From positions 478,501 through 542,500 of the forward strand of contig JADJLG010000001.1 of the NCBI GenBank assembly GCA_016710235.1: 64,000 nt of DNA, read 5' to 3'. The translations under genes and the position numbers were made by a program. Under the pieces are notes generated by a model. The model saw nothing but the letters and a program-made list of their open reading frames with translations, searched no databases and was not told the DNA's origin. Shown in pieces: positions 18,214 to 27,471 of this stretch (position 1 is the stretch's first letter; each line of letters starts with the position of its first letter). Source of the stretch: Saprospiraceae bacterium. Its GTDB lineage: Bacteria > Bacteroidota > Bacteroidia > Chitinophagales > Saprospiraceae.

Positions 18214-18552
18214 TCAGTCTTCTTTGCCTACTCTCATGACTTCTGATACCACGATCTCAGTCATGTATTTGGTTTGACCTTCCTTGTCATCATAGCTCCT
18301 GTAGGTTAACTTTCCTTGTATCGCGATTTTCTGACCTTTCTTAAAATAATTACTGATAAATTCAGCTTTCTTGTCCCATGCAATCAGTCTGTGCCACTGG
18401 GTGTCTGTACTTTTCGTGCCGTCGGCGTGCTTTCTGTCTTCATTTGTTGCTAAAGAAAGGCGTACGAGTTTCTTACCTTTTTCTAATTGTGTAAATTCAG
18501 GATCTTTTCCTAAGAAACCAATCAGTTGTACGGAATTGCTTAATGCGTTCAT
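18214..18552 (-). CDS. ssb: Single-stranded DNA-binding protein
   Basis: This 112-residue OB-fold protein carries SSB landmarks: NSVQLIGFLGKDPEF at the start, LSLATNE, TQWHRLIAWDKKAEF and KGQKIAIQGKLTYRSY. It binds ssDNA during replication and repair. The usual acidic C-terminal tail ending in DDDIPF, which recruits partner proteins, is absent: the protein ends MRVGKED just after the OB fold. It is therefore probably a short paralogue, with a full-length Ssb elsewhere. A promoter lies 43 bp upstream, and a terminator follows. Confidence 0.92.
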   Translation of the reverse strand: MNALSNSVQLIGFLGKDPEFTQLEKGKKLVRLSLATNEDRKHADGTKSTDTQWHRLIAWDKKAEFISNYFKKGQKIAIQGKLTYRSYDDKEGQTKYMTEIVVSEVMRVGKED

Positions 18553-18594
18553 TTGTAAAATTTTTTAATTCGTGAAACAATAAATTTGATGGCT

Positions 18595-18602
18595 CAAAGG
18601 TA
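18595..18602 (-). promoter_or_regulatory. Putative -7 element of ssb
   Basis: TACCTTTG on the minus strand matches TAnnTTTG and would start transcription about 35 bases before the ssb ATG. No well-placed TTG was found upstream. Confidence 0.4.
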
Positions 18603-18633
18603 TAGGTCCCTCCAAGCCCGATCCGTAAACCTT

Positions 18634-18667
18634 CCGTATACTTTCGGATATATCCGAAAGTATACGG
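18634..18667. repeat. 34-bp perfect palindrome upstream of ssb
   Basis: The 17-base arms CCGTATACTTTCGGATA and their exact complement meet with no spacer. A further CCGTAA/TTACGG pair (18623-18628 and 18672-18677) extends the symmetry outside a small internal loop. No T run follows, so it is not a standard terminator. It starts 32 bp upstream of the ssb -7 element. The rest of the gap (18668-18909) holds nothing recognisable. Confidence 0.8.
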
Positions 18668-18909
18668 ATAATTACGGCTTTGTATCCATCCTTAAAGAAT
18701 AAGATCATGATATGATTCAGCTAAATTTTAATCAAAATTTTGTAGCTGATTTTCTTTTACTTATCAAATTATCTCCAAAAATGAGGGTAATCAAGAATTT
18801 AGAAATGATTTGGAATATCCAAATAGCTCATACTATACATCTATGAATAGAAGTAGTTAGAATCTAAGAAAAATTCACCCACAAATTAAAAACAAAAACC
18901 AGATAAATA

Positions 18910-19842
18910 CTAATCTAGATGCAGTTCGTTAACGTCAAATGAGGTCAGTGCCTCAAATTGTCGGAGGCGTGAATGGATTTGTTCAGCATGAAGATGTCTT
19001 AATCTCTGAAGACTAAAATCTTCTACACAAAAGGAAGCCATTGTAGATCCATAAATGATAGCCGTTTTTAAATTATTAAAGCTGATTTCTCCGGTACGAG
19101 CCAGATAACCTATCATCCCTCCTGCAAAACTATCCCCAGCACCGGTAGGATCAACAACATCTGCAACTGGTAGCCCAGGAGCAAAAAAGATCTGGTCTTT
19201 GTGAAACAACAAAGCACCATGCTCTCCTTTTTTGATCACTAGAAATCTGGGTCCCATACTGTGAATCTTTGCAGCAGCTTTCACCAGACTTCTCTCTCCC
19301 GAAAGTTGTCTAGCCTCTTCGTCATTTATAGTCAAAACATCCACCCTTTGGATCACTTCGAGAAGTCTGTCCAGGGCAACATCCATCCAAAAATTCATGG
19401 TATCCAGTATCACCAATTTTGGTTTGGTGCTCAATTGATCCAATACAGCAATTTGGACGTCTGGTGTCAGATTGCCTAACATGATGTACTCACTATTGCG
19501 ATAGCTCTCCGGGAGCCTGGGATTAAAATCTGCAAGCACATTAAGATCTGTAGTAAGTGTATCTCTGGTATTCATGTCTTGATGGTAGCTTCCTGCCCAG
19601 AAAAAAGACGCTTTGTCCTTAACTCTTTCCAACCCATCCATATTGACTCCCCTAATCCGCAAAGCATCCACTTCATCCTGCGGGAAATCATACCCTATGA
19701 TGGAGACCAGATTGATAGGTTTATAGAGATAAGATGCTGCCCACGAAATGTATGTACAGGCACCCCCAATTACTTTTTCAGCTTTGCCATATGGAGTATG
19801 GATTGTATCGAATGCCATAGTCCCTACCGTCAGAATACTCAT
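18910..19842 (-). CDS. PfkB-family sugar/nucleoside kinase
   Basis: The protein (310 residues from ATG 19842, starting MSILTVGTMAFD) is a ribokinase-superfamily kinase that phosphorylates a sugar or nucleoside hydroxyl with ATP. The anion-hole/catalytic motif is VVDPTGAGDSFAGGMIGYLA around residue 250, with the catalytic Asp in DPTGAGDSF. The N-terminal GG-containing substrate loop (VIGGACTYISWAA) and the second half-motif region LTINDEEARQL are also present. The in-frame extension to 19905 runs into the terminator of the tRNA gene and is unlikely. The substrate cannot be told. Confidence 0.85.
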   Translation of the reverse strand: MSILTVGTMAFDTIHTPYGKAEKVIGGACTYISWAASYLYKPINLVSIIGYDFPQDEVDALRIRGVNMDGLERVKDKASFFWAGSYHQDMNTRDTLTTDLNVLADFNPRLPESYRNSEYIMLGNLTPDVQIAVLDQLSTKPKLVILDTMNFWMDVALDRLLEVIQRVDVLTINDEEARQLSGERSLVKAAAKIHSMGPRFLVIKKGEHGALLFHKDQIFFAPGLPVADVVDPTGAGDSFAGGMIGYLARTGEISFNNLKTAIIYGSTMASFCVEDFSLQRLRHLHAEQIHSRLRQFEALTSFDVNELHLD

Positions 19843-19913
19843 ATTTCCTTTTATTTCAAAACAAAAAAGCAAGCAACAAGCCCTTGCTTTGCCAAAATGG
19901 CTCACAAATAAAC

Positions 19914-19942
19914 AAAAAAAAAGCTTTGCAATTGCAAAGCTT
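19914..19942 (-). terminator. Terminator following tRNA-Asn
   Basis: A 22-base perfect inverted repeat, AAGCTTTGCAA with its complement, is followed on the minus strand by a run of T. It lies four bases beyond the tRNA 3' end. Confidence 0.85.
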
Positions 19943-19945
19943 TTG

Positions 19946-20019
19946 CGCCCCTTCTTGGGCTCGAACCAAGGACCTGCGGATTAACAGTCCGACGCTCTAA
20001 CCAACTGAGCTAAAGAGGC
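19946..20019 (-). tRNA. tRNA-Asn (GTT)
   Basis: The 74-base sequence folds as a cloverleaf: acceptor GCCTCTT with AAGGGGC, D arm GCTCAGTTGGTTAGAGC, anticodon loop CTGTTAA (anticodon GTT) and T arm GGTTCGAGCC. The CCA end is not encoded. A strong terminator follows directly. Confidence 0.97.
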
Positions 20020-20093
20020 ATTCCTAAATTGGAGCTGCAAATATAGAAACTATATTTTTTTTTGATGAAAAATTTCTTTGGATGATTTTATCA

Positions 20094-21110
20094 TTATTGT
20101 TTGACAAAATGCTGCATCCCCCAGTTTCTACCCTCTCCGATAGCCATTACAAGATATTTACCAGGCGGAAACTGCTTCATGCTTACTTTAATCTCACCTT
20201 GGCCTATTACATTTTCTTTTATGAGCTGTTTACCTTGTTCGTCGAGGATAAGGATAGATTTTACTTTATCAGCTTCAGGAAGTTGTATGACTAAGTACTC
20301 TTCAGCAGGATTCGGAAAGAGTTTAACATTAATTTTATCAGTAGAATTATCATTTGTACCTACACTTTGTTTGGACAGATAATCCGCATTATAATCTGTA
20401 TTAATTTCACCATTCAATTCAGACTCAATAAAACTGTGGGTGGCAACAGGAGCTGAGTATCCTGAAGAATACCAGGCTAACCTGTCCACGGTAATGTTGA
20501 GAATTGGGATTCCAAAAAAGTCTCCTATTATAAATCCACGGCTCCGAGTTCGTATACAAGGAAATGTACCAGTCGGAGTTTTCACTTCACCCCAAGCATC
20601 AATTTTGAAAAAAAACTGAATATTCAGATCCACTTGACCTAGTGGTGTCACTAACTCTGCAACAGCTGTATCTGATGCTTCTGTCCCGAATACCGCCGGA
20701 AACAACATTTCAGTAACAGGATTACTGTATACAGTCACATTAGAGCCATCTACATTTCCCCAGTTGAATACTCCGGTATTATCTGACTGGAATACGTCAA
20801 AGGTCGTATCAGCTACAGGCAGCTCATCCAAAATCAAATTTGCTTTTGGAAACTTTGATTCAACTCCGGTATTCTGAATAGCTAAAAAGACTGAATTCTG
20901 CTTGATTGCTCCTGCTGTCTGACCTGGGGTAAGATCCCAGATTACTCCGGCTCCGGCTAATAGCAATGAATTTCGATTGAGCAATGATTCATCTAAGCTG
21001 GTGAATTCATAAACTGAATTTGCTTTAGGTGCATTTGATGACTCATAAGCTACTTGAGCTTCAGCTTGTGAGATAATCAGTGCAAAGATCATTAAGTTAA
21101 AATATTTCAT
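20094..21110 (-). CDS. Secreted protein with T9SS type A sorting domain
   Basis: This 338-residue protein begins with a signal peptide (YFNLMIFALIISQAEAQ). Residues about 25-250 are a beta-rich domain of unknown family. Residues about 258-338 form a T9SS C-terminal domain (KLFPNPAEEYLVIQLP, PPGKYLVMAIGEG, ending HFVKQ). It should cross the outer membrane through the T9SS and have its tail removed on the surface. It lies upstream of the tRNA on the same strand. Its own function is not evident. Confidence 0.8.
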   Translation of the reverse strand: MKYFNLMIFALIISQAEAQVAYESSNAPKANSVYEFTSLDESLLNRNSLLLAGAGVIWDLTPGQTAGAIKQNSVFLAIQNTGVESKFPKANLILDELPVADTTFDVFQSDNTGVFNWGNVDGSNVTVYSNPVTEMLFPAVFGTEASDTAVAELVTPLGQVDLNIQFFFKIDAWGEVKTPTGTFPCIRTRSRGFIIGDFFGIPILNITVDRLAWYSSGYSAPVATHSFIESELNGEINTDYNADYLSKQSVGTNDNSTDKINVKLFPNPAEEYLVIQLPEADKVKSILILDEQGKQLIKENVIGQGEIKVSMKQFPPGKYLVMAIGEGRNWGMQHFVKQ

Positions 21111-21201
21111 CTTATAATTTTACAAATATCATCTAATAGGAAGCATTATTATAATCTGATTTTAATCCAGATGTAGAACTATGTTTTGGTTAATAAGTTG
21201 A

Positions 21202-22581
21202 TCATTCTTCTTCAGTTGGCTTGGTATGCCCAACTTCAACCGATCCTTCATTAGATCCTCCACCCTGACCTTCATCAACACTAGGAGCCTGTGTGGCAGT
21301 GCCTTCTGATGTCAATTCTGACTCTGTTCCATCTGTAACTGGGACGATGATTTTTTTCATTTTGGAGTCCTTGATTTCTTCTGCAGCTTTCTCCAATTTG
21401 CCGGTATCTTCATCGCTCATTGTTGCCTTTGCTGAATGGATATCTTCTGAGATTTTTGATTTGATCTTTTCCTGCTCTTCGAGGATCCTCACTTGTTGTT
21501 CTTGCTTCTCAGCCTTTTTAATTTCCCATTGTTTTGCTTTCTCGCTCTCTTTGTCGAGTTTGGTTTTTGTTTTGAGAAGCTCATCTAGTTTTTGTTGCTT
21601 AGATTTTATCCTTTCTTCAATCATACGAATCTTTGCAACTCGGATTTGTGCTTCCAACTGTCCATTGGAATCCTGTATTCTTTTATTCTCAAAACTAATA
21701 TCTTTTAAGTCACGCTCGATGGACTGCTCCATACGCTGAATTGCTTGTGAAAGCCCATCCAGTCTATTGTTCAGTCTCTGGTCTTTGGATCCTGAATTTC
21801 CACCTTCTTTATTCTTGCCTCCACCTTCTCTTTTCTCTCGAATAGCGGCGAATGCTTCATTCAACTTAGACAAGATCAGGTCTCTGTCATCCTTTGTGAA
21901 ACGTACGTTTTTAGAATTCGTCTGAATATCTTTGAGTTCGTCAAACAATGGTTTCAATACCGAACCGCTGGCTATTCTTTCCAGGATGGAACTTACTTTT
22001 TGCTGAATTTCCTGAGAGGCCTCTTTTGATCTGGTTTTAAACTCATTGTCAAGATTTTTTCGCAAAGATTTAAGCTCATCAAAAAGCCCATTGGCCTTAG
22101 AGCGTAAAGAGTCTGCATGATCTTTGAACAGATTGCGATCAAATATGTGCTTCTGGACGGTGTCCCACATCCCTTTGAGTTCATCCCACACATTGACATC
22201 AAAAACCTCTAGTCGCTTTACTTTTTCAGTAATATCCTCGAGGTCATTCTTATAGTTCTTGTATAGCTTAGAGGAAAGGACTACAAAATGCCACTCCATC
22301 TGGGCTCGCTGAATCATATCTCCTCTTTCTACTTTGAGGTCCTCGGGAAGTATACTCTCAGATACGGTCAGCTCGGTCACACGATGCTCCGCAGAGGCCG
22401 GAATGGCGACTTCGGCTCCTTCCCTCCAGGAATTCATCAGTTGATTGTAGTATTCTTCCGTGATGTCCTTCTCGGGAATGGCCCAAATATCAATATTGTT
22501 GTCATCAGGATTGAGAGAAATTGCTAAAAGTACTTTCTCTTCTCGTGCATTTGTTCCCCAAATTACCAGTCTGGATCTCAT
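21202..22581 (-). CDS. Coiled-coil protein of unknown function
   Basis: The protein has 459 residues. The first about 110 form a compact globular part (SRLVIWGTNAREEKVLLAIS). Residues about 115-400 are strongly helical and charged, with long heptad-like coiled coil (ERIKSKQQKLDELLKTKTKL). The last about 50 are low-complexity Glu/Gly/Ser/Thr. No signal peptide or membrane helix is present, so it is cytoplasmic. It lies between asd and a T9SS cargo gene on the same strand. I do not recognise the family; scaffolding or structural roles are guesses. Confidence 0.7.
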   Translation of the reverse strand: MRSRLVIWGTNAREEKVLLAISLNPDDNNIDIWAIPEKDITEEYYNQLMNSWREGAEVAIPASAEHRVTELTVSESILPEDLKVERGDMIQRAQMEWHFVVLSSKLYKNYKNDLEDITEKVKRLEVFDVNVWDELKGMWDTVQKHIFDRNLFKDHADSLRSKANGLFDELKSLRKNLDNEFKTRSKEASQEIQQKVSSILERIASGSVLKPLFDELKDIQTNSKNVRFTKDDRDLILSKLNEAFAAIREKREGGGKNKEGGNSGSKDQRLNNRLDGLSQAIQRMEQSIERDLKDISFENKRIQDSNGQLEAQIRVAKIRMIEERIKSKQQKLDELLKTKTKLDKESEKAKQWEIKKAEKQEQQVRILEEQEKIKSKISEDIHSAKATMSDEDTGKLEKAAEEIKDSKMKKIIVPVTDGTESELTSEGTATQAPSVDEGQGGGSNEGSVEVGHTKPTEEE

Positions 22582-22765
22582 GATTCTTCTTTTCTATTTC
22601 AAATTTTTAACTTCTTTCAACTAGTCTCTTCTATCTGTATGCCAAAATTGCAACAAATTTCGTGTGCTTTCAATCGAATTTCCTTTTCGGGATGACAAAA
22701 ATCAATCCAATTTGGTTGATTTTCTAAGATTCATGAAAAAAAATATTCAAAATGCAAGGATTAAT

Positions 22766-23782
22766 TCAAATCCAAGCTCTATCCCTCAGTTCTTTTGCAA
22801 TCTGAACGGCGTTAGTGGCAGCCCCTTTCCTGAGGTTGTCCGCCGTTATCCACAAATTTAGGCCATTCTCAAGGGATTCATCTACCCGAATTCTACCTAC
22901 AAGCACTTCATTCTTTTGGTAAGCCTGCAGAGGGGTTGGATATTCAAATTCTGAAGGGCGGTCCAATACTTTGATGGCTTTGGATTTGGCGAGCAAATGC
23001 CGGATATCTTTTATATCAAAGTGGTTGAGCAATTCTATATTCACGGATTCAGAATGCCCTCCAAAAACAGGCACTCGTACAGCCGTAGTAGTGATCCTCA
23101 ATCCATAGTCGCCCATTATTTTTTTTGTCTCATGGACGATTTTCATTTCTTCTTTGGTGTAGCCGTTTTCAAGGAAGGTATCACATTGAGGAATGCAGTT
23201 TTCAAAAATCGGGTGATGATAAGCCCTTGGTTCGGGAACTTCCTGACTTTGCTTCTCTGCCTGATACTGGCGAACAGCTTTCATACCTGTTCCGGTAAAT
23301 GACTGATAAGTAGACACTACAACTCTTTGGATACCATACTTTTCATGTATTGGGTGCAATACCACTACCAACTGAATAGTCGAACAGTTGGGATTAGCAA
23401 TGATGTACTGATCCTTGCGAAGTTCATGACTGTTTACTTCCGGCACGACTAACGGGACTTCTGGTTCCATCCTCCATGCCGAAGAATTGTCTATGACGTA
23501 TGTGCCGCGCGCAGCAAATTGTGGTGCAAACTCTATTGAAGTCGATCCTCCTGCTGAGAAAAGTGCAATATCAGGCACTGACTGAATTGCATCTTGCATG
23601 GAAACTATTTTGTAATTCTTGCCCTTGAAATGGATTTCTTTACCTACGGATGTGCTGGATGCTACCGGAATAAATTCAGAGATAGGAAAATGGCTTTCTT
23701 TCAAGACCTCAAGCATGACCTGACCTACCAATCCCGTAACACCCACTACTGCAACTCTGATACCTTTTTGATCTGGACTCAT
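22766..23782 (-). CDS. asd: Aspartate-semialdehyde dehydrogenase
   Basis: Asd reduces aspartyl phosphate to aspartate semialdehyde with NADPH, a shared step towards lysine/diaminopimelate, threonine and methionine. The nucleotide motif VAVVGVTGLVGQVMLEVL is at the N-terminus. The active-site cysteine is in ANPNCSTIQLVV, and the second catalytic region includes RVPVFGGHSESVNIEL. The length of 338 residues is usual. A TACATTTG box lies 62 bp upstream (23844-23851) on the minus strand and may be its promoter. Confidence 0.97.
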   Translation of the reverse strand: MSPDQKGIRVAVVGVTGLVGQVMLEVLKESHFPISEFIPVASSTSVGKEIHFKGKNYKIVSMQDAIQSVPDIALFSAGGSTSIEFAPQFAARGTYVIDNSSAWRMEPEVPLVVPEVNSHELRKDQYIIANPNCSTIQLVVVLHPIHEKYGIQRVVVSTYQSFTGTGMKAVRQYQAEKQSQEVPEPRAYHHPIFENCIPQCDTFLENGYTKEEMKIVHETKKIMGDYGLRITTTAVRVPVFGGHSESVNIELLNHFDIKDIRHLLAKSKAIKVLDRPSEFEYPTPLQAYQKNEVLVGRIRVDESLENGLNLWITADNLRKGAATNAVQIAKELRDRAWI

Positions 23783-23843
23783 TTTTTATCTTTTTTTTTC
23801 GATGAAGAAAGCCTCTTTTAAAGCTTGCACAAAGGCATGAATG

Positions 23844-23851
23844 CAAATGTA
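23844..23851 (-). promoter_or_regulatory. Putative -7 element of asd
   Basis: TACATTTG on the minus strand matches TAnnTTTG about 60 bases before the asd start. Only the -7 half is supported. Confidence 0.3.
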
Positions 23852-23902
23852 ATTCTCCACTTTCAATTCGTTCTATAAAAAGTGCTTATCTTTTGGGCTG
23901 AA

Positions 23903-26497
23903 ATGAGAGTTGACTTAATATTTTACATTATCGCCTTGTTTTCATTTTGTTTTCCTGTCTGGGGCCAATGGAATGATCATTTTGAAACATTTGACACTAG
24001 TGTTTGGAAAGGTGATGTAACGGATTTTAAAGTGAATACAAATCAAGAACTTATGCTCGAAGCACAGGCAGCAGGAAAATCTTCTATTGCCAGATCTTTT
24101 GACATCCAAGATACTCTTGAAGTGAGCTTTTTTGCTTCGCTCCAGTTCGCACCGTCAGCTGCAAATCTATTGCGCATTTACTTAAATGCCGACCAGCAGG
24201 ACCTGAGTATAGCTTCCGGATATTTTATAGAAATTGGAGAAAATGGAAGTCAAGATAAATGGAAATTATTCAGGAGGCTGAATGGTAAGAACAATCTCGT
24301 CACGGAAGGGGTGACAGGTAAATTGGCAGTTGATCCGGCTGTGATCAGAATGAAAATCAGAAAAGAAGGAAACAATTTGTTGAATGTTTTGACTGATTAC
24401 ACAGGTGGAAAAAATTTCATCTCAGAAAAAATTGTCCCGGACACAGGAAGCCTATCTCCAAATAGAGTTTGGTTCGGGATTGAGTGCGTTTACACAGAGA
24501 CTCGAAAAGATAAATTCAGCTTCGATGATATCATGACTTCTATGGTGAATCCGGATAGAGAGGGACCCAAACTGATCTTTGCTGAAGCCATAAATTCGCA
24601 TGAAGTAAAGTTGAGTTTTGACGAACCAATTGATACATTTTGGGCAAATAATACTGCCTTATATGTCATCAGCGCACTTGGCCCTCCGGACGACCTTGAC
24701 ATATTAAATGAGCATGAACTCAGTATCCACTTTCAATCTGCCTTCGTTTCACAAACAAATTATGAAATCAATTGCAGTCAAATCAAGGATAAAACAGGAA
24801 ATTCTTCTTCCAACCTGAGGCAGAGTTTCTTGTATGTTCAGGAAAACAAACCAACCATAAATCAAGTATTGATTACAGAGTTTATGGCTGACCCCAGCCC
24901 ATCTATTGCATTACCTGAAAAGGAATATATAGAACTCACAAATGTATCTAATCAAGTCTTACAATTAAAAAATTGCACCTTAACAGATGGTACAGGAAAG
25001 GCTGTCATTCCTGAATTCTACATCCAACCCGGAGAGATCATCATCTGTTGCTCAAAATCTGATAGCGTAGAATTTCAAAAATTCGGACGTGTATTAGGAT
25101 TAAACAATTTTCCTTCCTTAAATAACAGCGGAGATCATATCTTCTTATTGGATGATCAAGGTATGATTATCCATGATGTTTCTTATACTGATGATTGGTA
25201 TCAATCAGAAGAAAAAAAAGAAGGCGGATATAGTCTCGAAATGAAGAATCCCTATCAACTCTGCCATCGAATATCCAACTGGAGCGCCAGCACTCATCCT
25301 GCCGGAGGCACACCTGGAAGACAGAACCAAGGTTGGAACACTATCCAGGATGTTGAAGGACCTCAATTGTTAAGTGCTTATGTGATCAGTGAGTGGGAGA
25401 TCAAATTAATATTTGATGAGGCTCTTGATGAATTCATCAGCACAGATCCGGGAATTTATAATATTACTCCATCCAGATCCATCGCAACTGCGGATTTACT
25501 ACTGGTAGATCAAAATGAAATAACGCTTTTGCTCCATGAAAAACTAGAACCCGGAATCGAATACAAAATTGACATTAATGGATTAGCTGATTGTGTCGGC
25601 AATGTGAGTTCTCATATCTCTCATCAACCTATTTCTTTACCATCAATTCCAATGCAGGGAGATTTGATTTGGAATGAAATACTATTTAATCCGGCAACAG
25701 GAGGTGCTGATTATGTCGAAATATTCAATCGCAGTAATAAGCAAATTTCACTTCAGAATTTATTTGTTGTCAATTTTTCTCAAGACTCAAACTGGGTACC
25801 GATCAAATCTGAAAAAATAATTTCAGGAGAATCATTCATAGTTTTTACAACTAATCCAATGGTGGTCAATCAGCAATATTCTGTTTGCAAAGATTCTCTG
25901 CTCATCTTGAAAAACAATTTACCATCACTTCCGGATGATGCCGGGAGGCTTGCCCTTGGCTATCTCAACAAGCAAGGAAAGATGATTATTCTCGATTCAA
26001 TGACATATGATGCAAGTTGGCATCACCCATTTTTATCGTCCAAGGATGGCGTATCCTTAGAAAGGATACAATCGTCGGGATTGTCTTCTTTGCGATCAAA
26101 CTGGCAATCGGCAACGTCCTCATGCAGTTTTGGTACACCAGGACTACAAAACAGCCAACACCTCAATCCTGTTGAAAATCCTGTCAATGAGTTTTATTCT
26201 ATAAAAGATCGCGTCATCACTCCGGATGGCAATGGTCACAGAGATTTTTTAGATGTATTTTTTCAACTGAAAAATAGCGGCTATAAACTTCAAGCTGATA
26301 TTTATGATCTCTCGGGAAATCTGAGGAGACACCTGTACAATCAAATCCTCGCATCTGAAGAACATCTACTTTGGTACGGTGATGATGACGACGGGAATCC
26401 TGTTCAGGCAGGAAATTATATTCTATCACTATACCTTTACACTCCTGATGGAAACAAACATCATTTTAAAGAGAGAATTGTAGTCGATTACAAATAA
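23903..26497 (+). CDS. Secreted lamin-tail-domain protein
   Basis: The preferred start is ATG 23903, giving a signal peptide MRVDLIFYIIALFSFCFPVW; the longer frame from 23882 adds residues with no signal-peptide value. The protein has about 864 residues. Residues about 10-200 resemble a laminin-G/concanavalin-like fold. Two lamin-tail (LTD) domains are visible (LITEFMADPSPSIALPEKEY and DLIWNEILFNPATGGADYVE), separated by Ig-like segments. The final about 90 residues (ITPDGNGHRDFLDVFF, ending HHFKERIVVDYK) resemble a FlgD-like/CHU_C variant used as a T9SS sorting tail. It heads a three-gene run with spacings of 2-4 bp. Confidence 0.8.
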   Translation: MRVDLIFYIIALFSFCFPVWGQWNDHFETFDTSVWKGDVTDFKVNTNQELMLEAQAAGKSSIARSFDIQDTLEVSFFASLQFAPSAANLLRIYLNADQQDLSIASGYFIEIGENGSQDKWKLFRRLNGKNNLVTEGVTGKLAVDPAVIRMKIRKEGNNLLNVLTDYTGGKNFISEKIVPDTGSLSPNRVWFGIECVYTETRKDKFSFDDIMTSMVNPDREGPKLIFAEAINSHEVKLSFDEPIDTFWANNTALYVISALGPPDDLDILNEHELSIHFQSAFVSQTNYEINCSQIKDKTGNSSSNLRQSFLYVQENKPTINQVLITEFMADPSPSIALPEKEYIELTNVSNQVLQLKNCTLTDGTGKAVIPEFYIQPGEIIICCSKSDSVEFQKFGRVLGLNNFPSLNNSGDHIFLLDDQGMIIHDVSYTDDWYQSEEKKEGGYSLEMKNPYQLCHRISNWSASTHPAGGTPGRQNQGWNTIQDVEGPQLLSAYVISEWEIKLIFDEALDEFISTDPGIYNITPSRSIATADLLLVDQNEITLLLHEKLEPGIEYKIDINGLADCVGNVSSHISHQPISLPSIPMQGDLIWNEILFNPATGGADYVEIFNRSNKQISLQNLFVVNFSQDSNWVPIKSEKIISGESFIVFTTNPMVVNQQYSVCKDSLLILKNNLPSLPDDAGRLALGYLNKQGKMIILDSMTYDASWHHPFLSSKDGVSLERIQSSGLSSLRSNWQSATSSCSFGTPGLQNSQHLNPVENPVNEFYSIKDRVITPDGNGHRDFLDVFFQLKNSGYKLQADIYDLSGNLRRHLYNQILASEEHLLWYGDDDDGNPVQAGNYILSLYLYTPDGNKHHFKERIVVDYK

Positions 26498-26499
26498 GC

Positions 26500-27468
26500 A
26501 TGCATCTCAGATCCTGGCATATTAGCTCGATAAAATTTTTTAATCAATCGATAGTTACCTGGGTCGTAGCTGGAATGATCATTTTAGTTACAGCATTATT
26601 CATTTTTCCCCCTGAAAACTTATTGATCAAACAACTCAGCCAATTTGCAGTTCATTGGATTTTCGCAACACTGATACTGGGAATTTTTTTTCTCATAGTT
26701 GACAATGACCATCTGTTGTACATTTCATTTGCAGCATGTGGATTCATGAGTTTATTCCTCATGCGATCATACAATACAAGTCTTAAGCTAGCTATTTCGG
26801 ATAATGTACATTCCGTAAGTGTTGCATTTATGAATCCGTCCATATGTACAGATGATGAAATTGCGATCATTCAAAACATCAGAAAGTTCAATCCTGACAT
26901 AGTTGTACTTGAAGAATTTACTCCAGATTGGTTATCACTCAGTGAAGAAATCAAAAATTCCCATCCCAATTTCTTGGAATTGATGAGGATTGATCCTTTA
27001 GGTAAAGCCATTTACTCAAAAAATGAAATTTTCAAAAAAGATACATTTGATTTGGCTCTATCACCAGTTATTTATGCCGGAATATTGACCAAAGGTAAAG
27101 ATACGTTTTACATGGGCGCTTGTAATTTACTACCACCCATCACCTTGTCCTCTTATCGCAAGCTGAGTTCATATCTCGACACTCTATCACAAACGGTTTT
27201 TCCAACTTTTAAAAATAATCTGCTCTGTGCAAACCTCAATATCATTCCCTGGTCAGGTGAATTGCTTCATTTCAAAGCCATGACCAATATGGCTTCCAGT
27301 AGAAGGGACAACAATCTTGGACAGGATAAATCTTCATTCTTTGGCATCTTCAATGCACCCAAAAACGAAATTCTATTTTCTGAAACAATGGAATGTGCTA
27401 TGTTTCAGGTTATGAAAGATTCACATGAAAATCCCTTCGGAATTTTTGGCCGTTATCAAATCAGATAA
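26500..27468 (+). CDS. Membrane protein with degenerate endonuclease/phosphatase fold
   Basis: Three N-terminal membrane helices (about residues 18-40, 46-68 and 70-88) precede a domain of the endonuclease/exonuclease/phosphatase (EEP) type. The early EEP motif is recognisable (FNPDIVVLEEFTPDW, with the catalytic Glu). The later GDxN motif reads CANLNIIPWSG, so the Asp is replaced by Asn, and the terminal SDH motif reads DSHENPFG. The loss of these residues suggests a non-catalytic or altered member. It begins 2 bp after the LTD gene stop and is followed 3 bp later by elaA, so the three are cotranscribed. Confidence 0.65.
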   Translation: MHLRSWHISSIKFFNQSIVTWVVAGMIILVTALFIFPPENLLIKQLSQFAVHWIFATLILGIFFLIVDNDHLLYISFAACGFMSLFLMRSYNTSLKLAISDNVHSVSVAFMNPSICTDDEIAIIQNIRKFNPDIVVLEEFTPDWLSLSEEIKNSHPNFLELMRIDPLGKAIYSKNEIFKKDTFDLALSPVIYAGILTKGKDTFYMGACNLLPPITLSSYRKLSSYLDTLSQTVFPTFKNNLLCANLNIIPWSGELLHFKAMTNMASSRRDNNLGQDKSSFFGIFNAPKNEILFSETMECAMFQVMKDSHENPFGIFGRYQIR

Positions 27469-27471
27469 ATT

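Noticed and set aside
18634..18667. dif-like chromosome resolution site
   Set aside because: The arms do not resemble XerC/XerD half-sites and there is no central 6-bp spacer.
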